Positions 9,956 through 18,739 of a DNA stretch of 64,000 nucleotides are shown here, piece after piece. Under the pieces are notes generated by a model. It searched no databases. It was given only the letters and a program-made list of their open reading frames with translations, and had not been told where the DNA came from. Positions within the stretch are counted from its first letter, which is position 1. Each line of letters opens with the position of its first letter. Source of the DNA: Hahella sp. CCB-MM4 (GTDB taxonomy: Bacteria > Pseudomonadota > Gammaproteobacteria > Pseudomonadales > Oleiphilaceae); contig NZ_MRYI01000011.1 of assembly GCF_002260525.1 (NCBI RefSeq), forward strand, positions 62,001 through 126,000. Reading direction: 5' to 3'. The position numbers and the translations under genes are program-made.

Positions 9956-10178
9956 GATATGGACGCCGCACTAAGAGGGAATCCGGTGAGAATCCGGAAC
10001 TGACGCGCAGCGGTATAGGGGAACGAAGACGACAAGGGCATCGTTTTAAGATGCTCACCTAATGGCACTGTTGTCCACTTGACGAAAATCGTTAATGCAA
10101 TGGGAAGCCGTCGTCGTAGGTGAAGTGGTGAAATACCACCTCTCTCGCCCCTGAGTCCGAAGACCTGCCAAAGATATC
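9956..10178 (+). ncRNA. Cobalamin (adenosylcobalamin) riboswitch
   Basis: All main landmarks are present in order: AAGAGGGAATCCGGTG and GAATCCGGAACTG (9973 onward), CGCAGCGGTA, AATGGCACTG (10061-10070, the GCCACTG-like segment), TGGGAAG (10101-10107) and the B12 box GAGTCCGAAGACCTGCCA (10153-10170). GATAT at 9956-9960 can pair with ATATC at 10174-10178 to close P1. It lies between the nrdAB promoter and nrdA. The aptamer ends about 190 bases before the start codon. ACAGG at 10356-10360 near the start codon could pair with CCTGT at 10323-10327, so control may act on translation. Binding of B12 is expected to lower nrdAB expression. Confidence 0.93.
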
Positions 10179-10368
10179 GCCGGAGCCTCCGGCCAGCTAA
10201 CAAGCCTTCGCGAACCAGGGCTAGAGATAGCGCAGCTACTCCGTATATCTGACGGCTTTTGAATTCGTTACGGCCAAATTCTGGCAACCGAATCGGCAAC
10301 GTCCGACATGCGACTATCAGCTCCTGTCTTCGCGAAGTACAACCTTTTACGCGATACAGGTACATGAT

Positions 10369-13236
10369 ATGACTGACACCGGGTTGCCGTCCCAGCCTCC
10401 TATTAATATCTCCCAGACTAGTAATATCTCCCAGACCAGTAACACTTCCCAGGCCAGCACACTTCACGTGATCAAACGCAATGGTCAGGCTGTTCCCTAT
10501 CAAGATCAAAAGATTGCCCTAGCCGTTACCAAAGCGTTTCTCGCCGTTGAAGGTGATCCGGCTTCCGGTTCAGCCCGGGTAAGGGACGCGGCCAACGCGT
10601 TGGTAAAAGACATTTCGGCACGCATCAGACGACGCCTGCCGGAGGGCGGAACCGTCCATATCGAGGAAATTCAGGATCTGGTGGAACTGGGCCTCATGCG
10701 TTCGGGATTCCATAAAGTAGCCAGGGCCTACGTGCTCTATCGCGAAGAACATGCCAAGCAACGCCTGAGCACGCCTGTCGCCCCCGAAGAAGCTCACCCC
10801 AGCATTAATGTGGTCAATGCCGATGGCTCCCAGGCGCCTTTGAATATCGCCCGCATGCGTACCGTGATTCAGGACGCATGCTCAGGCCTTGAAGGTGTTG
10901 ATGCAGAGAAGATAACCTCCAGCGCCCTCAAGAACCTTTACAACGGTGTGAAGTTCAAAGAAGTGAATACCGCGCTGGTGATGGCTGCCCGTCCGCTGAT
11001 TGAAGCCGAGCCCAACTACTCACTGGTCAGCGCCCGATTGTTATTGGACGGGTTACGATCTGAAGTCCTGAGCTTTCTTGGCTTGACCGATGCGGCAACA
11101 GAATCTGAAATGGCCGGGCTGTATCCCACAACTTTCCAGCAGACCATCGAGAAAGGCATCGAACTGGAGCTGCTGAGCCCAAAACTGAAGGAGTTCGATC
11201 TGGAGCGCCTGGGACAGGAACTGAAAGCCGATCGGGACAGGCAGTTTAATTATCTCGGCCTGCAGACTCTCTATGACCGTTACTTCCTGCACTGGAATGA
11301 TAACCGTCTGGAGCTGCCACAGGTATTCTTCATGCGGGTAGCGATGGGGCTGGCGTTGCAGGAAGACGATATTAATACTCGTGCGATTGAATTCTATGAA
11401 CTGCTGTCGTCATTCGATTACATGTGCTCCACACCGACACTCTTTAACGCCGGCACCAATCGACCACAATTGTCATCCTGCTATCTGACCACCGTGCCGG
11501 ACGATCTCTCAGGCATCTATAACGCCATGAAGGACAACGCTCTATTGTCCAAGTGGGCCGGCGGCCTTGGGAATGACTGGACACCGGTCAGGGCTCTGGG
11601 CTCCCACATTAAAGGTACTAACGGTAAATCCCAGGGGGTCGTCCCTTTCCTGAAAGTGGTGAACGATACAGCTGTTGCAGTGAATCAGGGCGGCAAACGA
11701 AAAGGAGCTGTATGTGCCTATCTGGAAAGCTGGCACCTGGACATTGAAGAGTTCCTGGAACTTCGCAAGAATACCGGAGACGAACGTCGCAGAACCCATG
11801 ACATGAACAGTGCAAACTGGATCCCGGATCTGTTCATGAAACGTGTTTTTGAAGACAGCCACTGGACCTTGTTTTCTCCCAGCGATGTTCCGGATCTGCA
11901 TGATCTCTATGGCCAGGAATTCGAGGACCGCTATCACCATTATGAGCAACTGGTGGAGTCCGGCCAGATTACTCTGTACAAAAAGGTCCAGGCTCAGACG
12001 CTATGGCGCAAAATGCTGTCCATGCTGTTTGAGACCGGCCATCCCTGGATCACCTTTAAAGATCCTTGCAACCTTCGCTCACCACAACAACACGCAGGTG
12101 TTGTGCACTCCTCCAACCTGTGCACGGAAATCACACTGAATACCAGTGAAGACGAGATTGCGGTTTGCAACCTGGGTTCCATCAATCTCGTCAACCATAT
12201 CCGAAACGGTGAACTCGATAGCAACCGTCTGCAAAAAACCGTCAACACCGCAGTCCGTATGCTCGATAACGTTATCGATATCAATTACTACGCGGTTCCC
12301 CAGGCGGAACGAGCCAATCTGCGGCATCGTCCTGTCGGTATGGGACTGATGGGTTTCCAGGATGCTCTCTATCAGTTGGGCCTGCCATATGAAAGTGTGG
12401 AAGCGGTGCACTTCGCCGATCAGTCCATGGAGCTGATCAGCTACTTTGCTTTACAGGCTTCGACAAATCTGGCAGTTGAACGTGGTTCCTACGAAACATA
12501 CGAAGGCAGCCTCTGGAGCCAGGGAATACTTCCCATTGATTCACTACGCCTGCTGGAAGAGTCCCGTGGCAGTCGCTATGCGGTGCTGGACAAAGCGGCC
12601 CAGTTGGATTGGGATAGTCTGCGGGAAAAAATTAAGCACCAGGGAATGCGCAACTCCAATGTTATGGCGATCGCCCCAACCGCCACTATTTCCAATATTG
12701 TCGGAGTGTCCCAGTCGATTGAGCCGACGTATCAGAACCTGTTTGTAAAGTCGAACCTGTCTGGCGAGTTCACCGTTATCAACCCCTGGCTGGTGAAAGA
12801 ATTGAAGAGTCGCAATTTGTGGGACTCCGTCATGGTTAACGACCTCAAATACTTTGACGGCTCAGTGGCTCAAATCGACCGAATTCCGGACGAAGTAAAG
12901 GTACTCTTCAAAACCGCTTTTGAAATTGATCCCCGCTGGTTGGTCGAAGCTGCTGCACGCCGCCAGAAATGGATTGATCAGGGACAGAGTCTGAACCTCT
13001 ATATGGCGGAGCCATCCGGCAAAAAGCTGGACAACCTATACAAGCTAGCCTGGTCACGCGGGTTGAAAACCACCTATTACCTGAGATCGCTCGGGGCAAC
13101 ACAAATGGAAAAAGTCTCAGTACAGGCGGAAGAGAAAGAACCCCTGCCTGAATCGGACGAGTTTGAACTTGGGGCCGGCCAGCCTGAACCCAAATTCTGT
13201 TCCATTCTCGACCCGGATTGTGAAGCCTGCCAATAG
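10369..13236 (+). CDS. nrdA: Class Ia ribonucleoside-diphosphate reductase, alpha subunit
   Basis: NrdA reduces ribonucleoside diphosphates to deoxyribonucleotides with the radical made by NrdB. The 955-residue protein has two N-terminal ATP-cone domains (about 30-130 and 145-230), as in Pseudomonas aeruginosa, then the barrel. The redox pair is C371 (in LSSCYL) and C600 (in CNLGSIN); the thiyl radical residue is C585 with E587 (in NLCTEI); the radical-transfer tyrosines are Y903 and Y904; the C-terminal shuttle pair is C951 and C954 (DCEACQ). Residues 13-30 are three copies of a six-residue repeat (NISQTS, NISQTS, NTSQAS) encoded by an 18-base tandem repeat, probably a flexible leader. It lies downstream of a B12 riboswitch and NrdR boxes and is co-transcribed with nrdB. 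Confidence 0.98.
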   Translation: MTDTGLPSQPPINISQTSNISQTSNTSQASTLHVIKRNGQAVPYQDQKIALAVTKAFLAVEGDPASGSARVRDAANALVKDISARIRRRLPEGGTVHIEEIQDLVELGLMRSGFHKVARAYVLYREEHAKQRLSTPVAPEEAHPSINVVNADGSQAPLNIARMRTVIQDACSGLEGVDAEKITSSALKNLYNGVKFKEVNTALVMAARPLIEAEPNYSLVSARLLLDGLRSEVLSFLGLTDAATESEMAGLYPTTFQQTIEKGIELELLSPKLKEFDLERLGQELKADRDRQFNYLGLQTLYDRYFLHWNDNRLELPQVFFMRVAMGLALQEDDINTRAIEFYELLSSFDYMCSTPTLFNAGTNRPQLSSCYLTTVPDDLSGIYNAMKDNALLSKWAGGLGNDWTPVRALGSHIKGTNGKSQGVVPFLKVVNDTAVAVNQGGKRKGAVCAYLESWHLDIEEFLELRKNTGDERRRTHDMNSANWIPDLFMKRVFEDSHWTLFSPSDVPDLHDLYGQEFEDRYHHYEQLVESGQITLYKKVQAQTLWRKMLSMLFETGHPWITFKDPCNLRSPQQHAGVVHSSNLCTEITLNTSEDEIAVCNLGSINLVNHIRNGELDSNRLQKTVNTAVRMLDNVIDINYYAVPQAERANLRHRPVGMGLMGFQDALYQLGLPYESVEAVHFADQSMELISYFALQASTNLAVERGSYETYEGSLWSQGILPIDSLRLLEESRGSRYAVLDKAAQLDWDSLREKIKHQGMRNSNVMAIAPTATISNIVGVSQSIEPTYQNLFVKSNLSGEFTVINPWLVKELKSRNLWDSVMVNDLKYFDGSVAQIDRIPDEVKVLFKTAFEIDPRWLVEAAARRQKWIDQGQSLNLYMAEPSGKKLDNLYKLAWSRGLKTTYYLRSLGATQMEKVSVQAEEKEPLPESDEFELGAGQPEPKFCSILDPDCEACQ
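10405..10458 (+). repeat. Three 18-base tandem repeats in the nrdA 5' coding region
   Basis: Units at 10405-10422, 10423-10440 and 10441-10458. The first two differ by one base; the third has diverged. They keep the reading frame and encode Ser/Gln/Thr-rich hexapeptides before the first ATP cone. Confidence 0.85.
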
Positions 13237-13272
13237 GCCCTGATCAGAGACCAGACAAAAGAGATCAAGACA

Positions 13273-14433
13273 ATGACTACCCAATATTCCAACTTTACCC
13301 CCAACTGGGACGATCCTCTGGCAGCGACAATTCCTTCTGTACCTGCACCAACATTTGCAGAATCCCCAGTAACGGAAGCAACGAAGGCTGCCACACCACA
13401 GATTGAATTATCCGAGGAAACACCGGAGTCCGTTGCCCCGGTGAATCCGGAAGACAAAAGGGTTATCAACGGACTGACAGATATCAACCAACTGGCACCG
13501 TTCAAGTACCCCTGGGCCTGGGAGTTTTTCCTCAACGCCAACAAGAATCACTGGACTCCGCTGGACATCAATATGTCCCAGGATGTTCACGATTATCATC
13601 ACAAACTGACGCTGGAAGAGCGGCATGTTTACGAAAACGTGCTCGCTTACCTGACCACCTCCGATATCCTGGCCATGCGCAATATCGGTTTGGCTGTCAT
13701 GGAGAAAATGAGTGCTCCGGAGCTGCAGATCTACCAAGCCAGGCAGGTTTATGAAGAGTCTCTGCATACCTGGACCTACCAGCATTGCATTGAAACCATC
13801 GGTCTGGATCAAAGTGAAATCTATAACCGCTATCGGGTGATTCCCGCTATTCATCGAAAGATCAAGATGGGTAACGAGCGGATCAGCGCCCTGCTTCGCC
13901 CGGATATCGATCTTCGAAATCGTGACGATCTGCATACATTCGTCATGGCCTATATATTCTTTGCCGGAATTTTTGAAGGCTGTTGGTTCTACAACGGATT
14001 CAGCCCGATATTCGCTTTACAGCGACGCGGTCTGATGAAAGGTACCGGCGAGCAATTGCAATACATCATGCGCGACGAAGTCATGCATTGCGCCTTCGGC
14101 ATCAGAGTCGTCAAGCAGATCATCAAAGAGGAGAACGTCGTCCTTGATCCTAAAGCCCTGCAACATATGTGGGAGGAAGCAGAAGCCGCTGAAAACGCCT
14201 ATGCCCGCTTCCTGCTGAAAGAACCTATTCTGGGCTATACCGCTGAGGACCATACAGAACAGTTCCGATTCATCGCCAACCGCAGAGCCAAGCAACTAAA
14301 GTTGGCAGAGCCTTTCCCGGGAGCAACCAATGCCCTTCCCTGGCTGGATGAACAAGCCAGCATGAGAAAGGAAAAGAACTTCTTTGAAACCCGGGTCACC
14401 GAGTATCAAACCGGTGCTTCGTTACAGTGGTAG
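13273..14433 (+). CDS. nrdB: Class Ia ribonucleoside-diphosphate reductase, beta subunit
   Basis: NrdB holds the diiron-tyrosyl radical cofactor that starts catalysis in NrdA. All ligands can be placed in this 386-residue protein: D131 (TTSDI), E162 and H165 (EESLH), the radical tyrosine Y169 four residues later, E235 (FEGCW), E269 and H272 (DEVMH). The presence of Y169 argues for a normal tyrosyl radical enzyme, not a radical-free or Mn-Fe variant. The first 60 residues are a low-complexity Pro/Thr/Glu-rich extension not seen in E. coli NrdB. The gene starts 36 bases after nrdA and shares its promoter, NrdR boxes and riboswitch. Confidence 0.98.
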   Translation: MTTQYSNFTPNWDDPLAATIPSVPAPTFAESPVTEATKAATPQIELSEETPESVAPVNPEDKRVINGLTDINQLAPFKYPWAWEFFLNANKNHWTPLDINMSQDVHDYHHKLTLEERHVYENVLAYLTTSDILAMRNIGLAVMEKMSAPELQIYQARQVYEESLHTWTYQHCIETIGLDQSEIYNRYRVIPAIHRKIKMGNERISALLRPDIDLRNRDDLHTFVMAYIFFAGIFEGCWFYNGFSPIFALQRRGLMKGTGEQLQYIMRDEVMHCAFGIRVVKQIIKEENVVLDPKALQHMWEEAEAAENAYARFLLKEPILGYTAEDHTEQFRFIANRRAKQLKLAEPFPGATNALPWLDEQASMRKEKNFFETRVTEYQTGASLQW

Positions 14434-14533
14434 TTATCGTCCAGGGAAGCATGTTCATTGATCAGCACTGCCGATAAACGGCAGCTTCAATAGACCGTCG
14501 TCCTGATAAGCAACAGCAGCGGTTCTTAACGAG

Positions 14534-14561
14534 AAAGCCTGTCGTATGACAGGCTTTTTTT
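14534..14561 (+). terminator. Terminator of nrdAB
   Basis: AAAGCCTGTC-GTAT-GACAGGCTTT followed by more T residues: a ten-base-pair stem, four-base loop and a run of seven T. A textbook intrinsic terminator about 100 bases after nrdB. Confidence 0.9.
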
Positions 14562-14714
14562 GTGCCACTTGATCGCCATTGGCGGCAGTGACACTCAGTG
14601 GCGCAAAGCATCCCTGTTCCCAATGGCACTTAAGCCCTCATCGATGTCACAAACTCCCTCCCTCAAAATCTGGAACAGGTGATATGTTCTTGAGCAGACA
14701 TTTCAGGAGGCGTT

Positions 14715-15482
14715 ATGGCAGCAACTCGTTTAGGAACCAGGCATTGGGCACTGACAAGCAAAGGTCGAATGACCTTTTGGGACCAGATGCACTACATTCG
14801 CTCAAGCATAAAAGTCCAACTGAAAACCAACCTTCCAGTCATTTCCCGAAACAAGTCCTGGAAATCCACAGAGGCGTTACTGGATCGCGTTTCAGTGCCG
14901 GACACCATCCTGGTAAAAGCTTCACAGGAGTATGTACGCGGCCTGGCCAGTGATGAGTTGTTCAATCACAGTATCCGAGCTTATTTCTGGGGCAGTCTGT
15001 TAAAACTGGCGGACAGGCAAAGCATGGACGATGAAACCCTTTATCTCAGTTGCCTGTTTCACGATTTAGGTCTGACGGATTCTTTTCATGATCAAATGGA
15101 AGGGGCTGAATGTTTTACATTGGAAAGTGCTGAAGCCGGCGACCAATTCATGCTTCAGCACGACGTAGATAACTCGACCAGAGATACTATTTACAACGCA
15201 ATCACATTACACCTGAACCCGGCCGTGTGCGGGCACGAACATGGGTGGCTGGCGCATTACCTCAATGCAGGCACTGCCTGCGATGTTATAGGGCTCCGTT
15301 ATGGCTCGATTGCCAAGCCTGATAGAGAGACTGTACTCAATAACTATCCGCGAGGGGCATTCAAATCAGCACTCGTGGACATATTCAAAAAAGAAAAGGC
15401 CATCCGGCCATGTTCACGGATAGCACTTATGAGCAGATTCGGCTTTTTGAATATGATACGTCAGGCACCATTTGGGAGCTGA
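14715..15482 (+). CDS. HD-domain protein, cyanamide hydratase-like
   Basis: The 255-residue protein has the metal-binding set of an HD hydrolase fold: H85 in FNHSIRAYFWG, H116-D117 in CLFHDLGL, and H166 in AITLHLNP. The order and the NHS..Y element resemble the cyanamide hydratase/HD phosphohydrolase group rather than c-di-GMP HD-GYP proteins. The substrate cannot be told from sequence. The start has AGGAGG seven bases upstream. The gene is alone between the nrd terminator and doxX. Fifteen-base tandem repeats begin 22 bases after its stop codon and stay open in the +1 frame, so a former C-terminal extension is possible. Confidence 0.8.
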   Translation: MAATRLGTRHWALTSKGRMTFWDQMHYIRSSIKVQLKTNLPVISRNKSWKSTEALLDRVSVPDTILVKASQEYVRGLASDELFNHSIRAYFWGSLLKLADRQSMDDETLYLSCLFHDLGLTDSFHDQMEGAECFTLESAEAGDQFMLQHDVDNSTRDTIYNAITLHLNPAVCGHEHGWLAHYLNAGTACDVIGLRYGSIAKPDRETVLNNYPRGAFKSALVDIFKKEKAIRPCSRIALMSRFGFLNMIRQAPFGS

Positions 15483-15503
15483 AGGGCCTAAACATATATG
15501 CGT

Positions 15504-15608
15504 GAAAGATCCACGCAAGAAAGATCTGCGTAAGGAAGATCTGTGTATGAAAGATCTATATATGGAAGATCCATGCGAGACAGGTCCACATGAGAAAGGT
15601 CCATAAAA
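15504..15608 (+). repeat. Seven 15-base tandem repeats after the HD-protein gene
   Basis: Units of the form GAAAGATCTgcgtAt start at 15504, 15519, 15534, 15549, 15564, 15579 and 15594. GAAGATC/GAAAGATC is the conserved part; the last two units have drifted to AGGTCC. Because 15 is a multiple of three, one frame is open throughout and would encode pentapeptides such as KDLRK and EDLCM. Confidence 0.9.
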
Positions 15609-15723
15609 CTCCTAGAACAGCATTCTTTCTAATTTTTAGAATATTTTAATAAAAATAAGCACATTTTCTTTCTACCACAACGGATATAATCTACCTTCAT
15701 CAACTGAAGAGGAGGATTTCGCG

Positions 15724-16116
15724 ATGAATAAGATTCTGTCCAACACCTTGTTTTTGGTGCCTGCCCGAATTTTTCTGGCTGTCATGTTCATTATGGCAGG
15801 CATTAGCAAAATATCTGGCTTCGAAGGCACCCAAGGATATATGCAAGCCTTTGGCATTCCGGGAATGATGCTCCCCGTAGTGATCCTGGCTGAAATTGGT
15901 TTGGGTATATTGATAGTGATCGGATTCCAGACACGCCTGGCCGCTCTCCTGCTTGCCGGTTTTACACTAATGGCAGCTCTGGTTTTCCACAGCAATTTCG
16001 ACGATCAAATGCAATCAATCCTGTTCATGAAAAACCTGGCAGTTGCAGGAGGCTTTCTGGGATTGATGGTTGCAGGAGCCGGTCCTTTCAGTCTGGACAA
16101 CCGGGCCAAGTCCTGA
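15724..16116 (+). CDS. DoxX family membrane protein
   Basis: A 130-residue integral membrane protein with four predicted helices and the DoxX family signature near the N-terminus (ARIFLAVMFIMAGISKISG), followed by GYMQAFGIPG. Many homologues are annotated as quinol oxidase subunits or as parts of redox and thiol-stress complexes, but the function of most is unknown. The start ATG is preceded by GAAGAGGAGG. It is a single gene with its own terminator. Confidence 0.85.
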   Translation: MNKILSNTLFLVPARIFLAVMFIMAGISKISGFEGTQGYMQAFGIPGMMLPVVILAEIGLGILIVIGFQTRLAALLLAGFTLMAALVFHSNFDDQMQSILFMKNLAVAGGFLGLMVAGAGPFSLDNRAKS

Positions 16117-16149
16117 ACCTTGTAACACTGAGAAATATTCACGCCCCTT

Positions 16150-16180
16150 AAGCTCTGCGTCGCAGGGCTTTTCTTTTTTT
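16150..16180 (+). terminator. Terminator of the doxX gene
   Basis: AAGCTCTGC and GCAGGGCTT pair with one G-U pair around a short loop, followed by TTCTTTTTTT. Confidence 0.85.
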
Positions 16181-16268
16181 CATTTCCGGGTGATGATGCC
16201 AAAGTCTGTCAATGGCGGACTCTGGAAAATTTCGAATTCGGATGATAGAAAGCAAGGCGAACGGTCCC

Positions 16269-16718
16269 ATGAAATGGATTCTAAAATCACTGACACCATT
16301 CATTCTTTCGATACTCGTGTTTGGAACCTCCCAGGCAGCCGTATCCACTTCCCCTCCTGATCCTACAATCCCCAATGCCGTTGGATTTGAAGGCATCATT
16401 TACGATGATTCAGATGTACGGGCCTTGATGAAAGCCTACGGTGTCAATTTCACGATGCTTCGTTATCAGTGTGAACTTCCCGTTAAGCGGGCGATTTCCG
16501 ATGCTTCAGCCTGCCGGGTCAGATGCTCAGATCAGGGGGTTAATATATTAGACGTCTTTGCCGTCGACCGGCTAAGCGTAGGACAGACCAAAAGTGGCAG
16601 ACAACTGCTCATTCTCTCGCGGACGGAAAATCACGATGGCGTGAAAGAAAACGGCGGCGTTGCGTTGCTTAACGCTACCGCTTCCTGTTTTTTCCAGGGG
16701 CTGAAACTACAGCCTTAG
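16269..16718 (+). CDS. Exported protein, unknown
   Basis: I do not recognise this protein. The ATG at 16269 gives 149 residues and places a signal peptide at the N-terminus (MKWILKSLTPFILSILVFGTSQAAV, cut expected near residue 24); the longer frame from 16212 would hide it behind 19 polar residues. The mature part has four Cys (YQCELP, SACRVRC, ASCFF), consistent with two disulfide bonds in the periplasm. Its end overlaps the end of the convergent oxidoreductase by four bases. Confidence 0.6.
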   Translation: MKWILKSLTPFILSILVFGTSQAAVSTSPPDPTIPNAVGFEGIIYDDSDVRALMKAYGVNFTMLRYQCELPVKRAISDASACRVRCSDQGVNILDVFAVDRLSVGQTKSGRQLLILSRTENHDGVKENGGVALLNATASCFFQGLKLQP

Positions 16719-17749
16719 AGTTCGGGGACGGCCAGCCGCTGACCGGTATTATAGGACTGTCCTGCCAGTTCAATTAACTGAATCACTCTTAACGCCTGTT
16801 CAGGCGGAACCGGATTGGCGGCTCCGTGTTTGATAGCATTGCCTAACGCTTGATAGTAGTGCTGATATCCCCCTACTTCCGTAGGCACGACCACACTGCT
16901 TCCGTCAGCATGAGTGATATGACCAAACGAAGCGGCCTGCTCCTGCGCCCAATCCGGATGGTCCGGCAAAACACCGTCTTTCAGCCTGTCCTCCTGCGGA
17001 TCCAGTCCAGACTTTATAAAGGTTCCCAAACTGCCATGAATACAGAATCGAGGACCCGGCAGAGGTGTCAGCATACTGGCATGTAAGATCACCTGCCTGG
17101 AAGGGTATTCCAGCAGCAAGTGAATATAGTCATCCACCTCAGAGTTTTCCCTCATCGCCTTGACCGTTGCCGAGATCGTGGCGGGGACACCAAACAGGAC
17201 GAGCGCCTGATCAATCAGATGAGACCCCAGGTCATAAAGAATTCCCGATCCCGGTAACGGCGTTTCTCTCCACCGCTCCCTGGGCTCAGGACGGAAACGA
17301 TCAAAATGGCTTTCGTAATGGGAAATTGACCCGAGTTTATTTTCCGACAACATCTTTTTAATTGTCAGGAAATCTCCATCCCAGCGCCTGTTGTGGTAGA
17401 CACTGAGAATCCTCTGCTTTTTTTCTGCCAGTTGAATCAGCTCTTGCCCCTCAGCCACCGAATTCACAAATGGCTTTTCCAGCACGACATGCTTTCCAGC
17501 TTCCAGTGCCGCTTTGGCGTAGGGAAAGTGCTCAGTATTGGGGGCTGTAATGACGACCAAATCCACATCCGCCACGAGCAACTGATCAAGACTCTGAACA
17601 CAGATCGCTTCGGGCGCGATTTCTGCCACAACGTCTGTCTGCCGGCTCAGTACGGCACTCAATTGATATTCAGGAAGTACTTTATAGAAGGGAAAGTGGA
17701 AGGTTTTTCCGGATAGTCCAAGACCGATAAGCCCAACTTTAATTACCAT
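16715..17749 (-). CDS. Gfo/Idh/MocA family oxidoreductase
   Basis: The 344-residue protein has an N-terminal NAD(P) fold (VGLIGLGLSGKTFHFPFY) and the family's EKPF motif (VVLEKPFVNS, about residue 94), then the C-terminal beta-sheet domain with GSHLIDQALVLFG. These enzymes act on sugars, inositols or related cyclic compounds; the YdgJ/YvaA-like architecture here fits a scyllo-inosose or aldose-type dehydrogenase, but the substrate is not set by neighbours. GGAGG precedes the ATG. The gene stands alone on its strand. Confidence 0.88.
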   Translation of the reverse strand: MVIKVGLIGLGLSGKTFHFPFYKVLPEYQLSAVLSRQTDVVAEIAPEAICVQSLDQLLVADVDLVVITAPNTEHFPYAKAALEAGKHVVLEKPFVNSVAEGQELIQLAEKKQRILSVYHNRRWDGDFLTIKKMLSENKLGSISHYESHFDRFRPEPRERWRETPLPGSGILYDLGSHLIDQALVLFGVPATISATVKAMRENSEVDDYIHLLLEYPSRQVILHASMLTPLPGPRFCIHGSLGTFIKSGLDPQEDRLKDGVLPDHPDWAQEQAASFGHITHADGSSVVVPTEVGGYQHYYQALGNAIKHGAANPVPPEQALRVIQLIELAGQSYNTGQRLAVPEL

Positions 17750-17969
17750 AACCCCTCCGCATCTGACTTTGATTTTCCTCTGCCAGAAATCCTGTCACCG
17801 GCAATAGGGAGTTCAAGCATACATGATGAAGGAGTAAAGAAGGGAGAACCTAGTCTTTTTGCTAGGGGGCTGTCGCACTCATCAGATTGACGGCTGTCAC
17901 TTCCGAAGTTTCATCCGGGACAGCCACAATGCCAGTCGACAGGAATTACAGAAGTTACCACAGTGCTGC

Positions 17970-18611
17970 TTACTCAATACCTTTAGCACGTCCGCAGTCC
18001 GGACAGATCAAAACATTCATATATTTTTTAGCATTGCTGGCAACCACAATAGTGGGACAGAGTGCACAACGAACTCTTGGGCTTTTCTCGTTAAATCTGG
18101 CTGGTGGCTCTTGCATGGCCAGTTTCTGTTTTTCACGACAGTCATGTAGCTGATCCTTCAGAGCCTCCCACAATGCGATATCCTCTTCCGGGTCAGAAGT
18201 ATTGAATGACTCCATTCCCAGCTTGTAGTACCACCCGTGCTCAGTATCCATTGCATCCTGAACCCGTGCAATATAGGCACACCATTCTCCTTCGTTGGAA
18301 ACTACTCCTTCTTTGAGAATCAAATAGCCATAGGTGATGGTCACCAGGTGGAACATCTCGGACTTTGAGTTTTGAGATCCGGCGAAACTGGATTTCAGAA
18401 ATCCTTCAATCGCACCAATCATAAAGGCCAACAACCGACGGTTCATGCCGCCGTATGCAGGAATATTCATTTCGTCCCGAACCAATTCACAACGGTAGTG
18501 AATCAACGCGACCTCACTGTAGAGCAACTCCAGATAATGATACCTGCTGACATACTCCTTCAGGATTCTGTCTTTCCAATCAACTACCATTGCCTTAAGT
18601 CTCCCGGACAT
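17970..18611 (-). CDS. Unknown protein with C-terminal zinc ribbon
   Basis: I do not recognise this protein. The start (MSGRLKAMV, 213 residues) is chosen for GAGGAAG just before it; a longer frame adds 16 residues without a ribosome site. The N-terminal 170 residues are helical. The end has two Cys pairs (VRCALCPT and LICPDCGRAKG) separated by 19 residues, the spacing of a zinc ribbon. The small neighbour upstream (18740-18913) also carries two CxxC pairs. The two genes are on the same strand with 128 bases between them. Confidence 0.65.
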   Translation of the reverse strand: MSGRLKAMVVDWKDRILKEYVSRYHYLELLYSEVALIHYRCELVRDEMNIPAYGGMNRRLLAFMIGAIEGFLKSSFAGSQNSKSEMFHLVTITYGYLILKEGVVSNEGEWCAYIARVQDAMDTEHGWYYKLGMESFNTSDPEEDIALWEALKDQLHDCREKQKLAMQEPPARFNEKSPRVRCALCPTIVVASNAKKYMNVLICPDCGRAKGIE

Positions 18612-18680
18612 AGCTTCCTCACTTCCCCGGATTCGGGAATTAACTAACGGGTTAAACAATCATTGATATACAAATCTGAT

Positions 18681-18698
18681 GTCACGTCATATCGTGAC
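18681..18698. promoter_or_regulatory. Inverted repeat between two zinc-ribbon genes
   Basis: GTCACG-TCATAT-CGTGAC is a perfect six-base inverted repeat around a six-base centre, 70-90 bases before the 213-residue zinc-ribbon gene. It may be an operator or a small hairpin. Confidence 0.35.
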
Positions 18699-18739
18699 TT
18701 GTGTTGCCCTGCTGGTAAGACGGTTTCCCCAGGCAGACT

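Noticed and set aside
9928-10509. 193-codon frame on the minus strand
   Set aside because: It covers the cobalamin riboswitch and the start of nrdA; the RNA landmarks explain the sequence.
15504-15608. CRISPR-like array
   Set aside because: Units are directly adjacent with no spacers; it is a simple tandem repeat.
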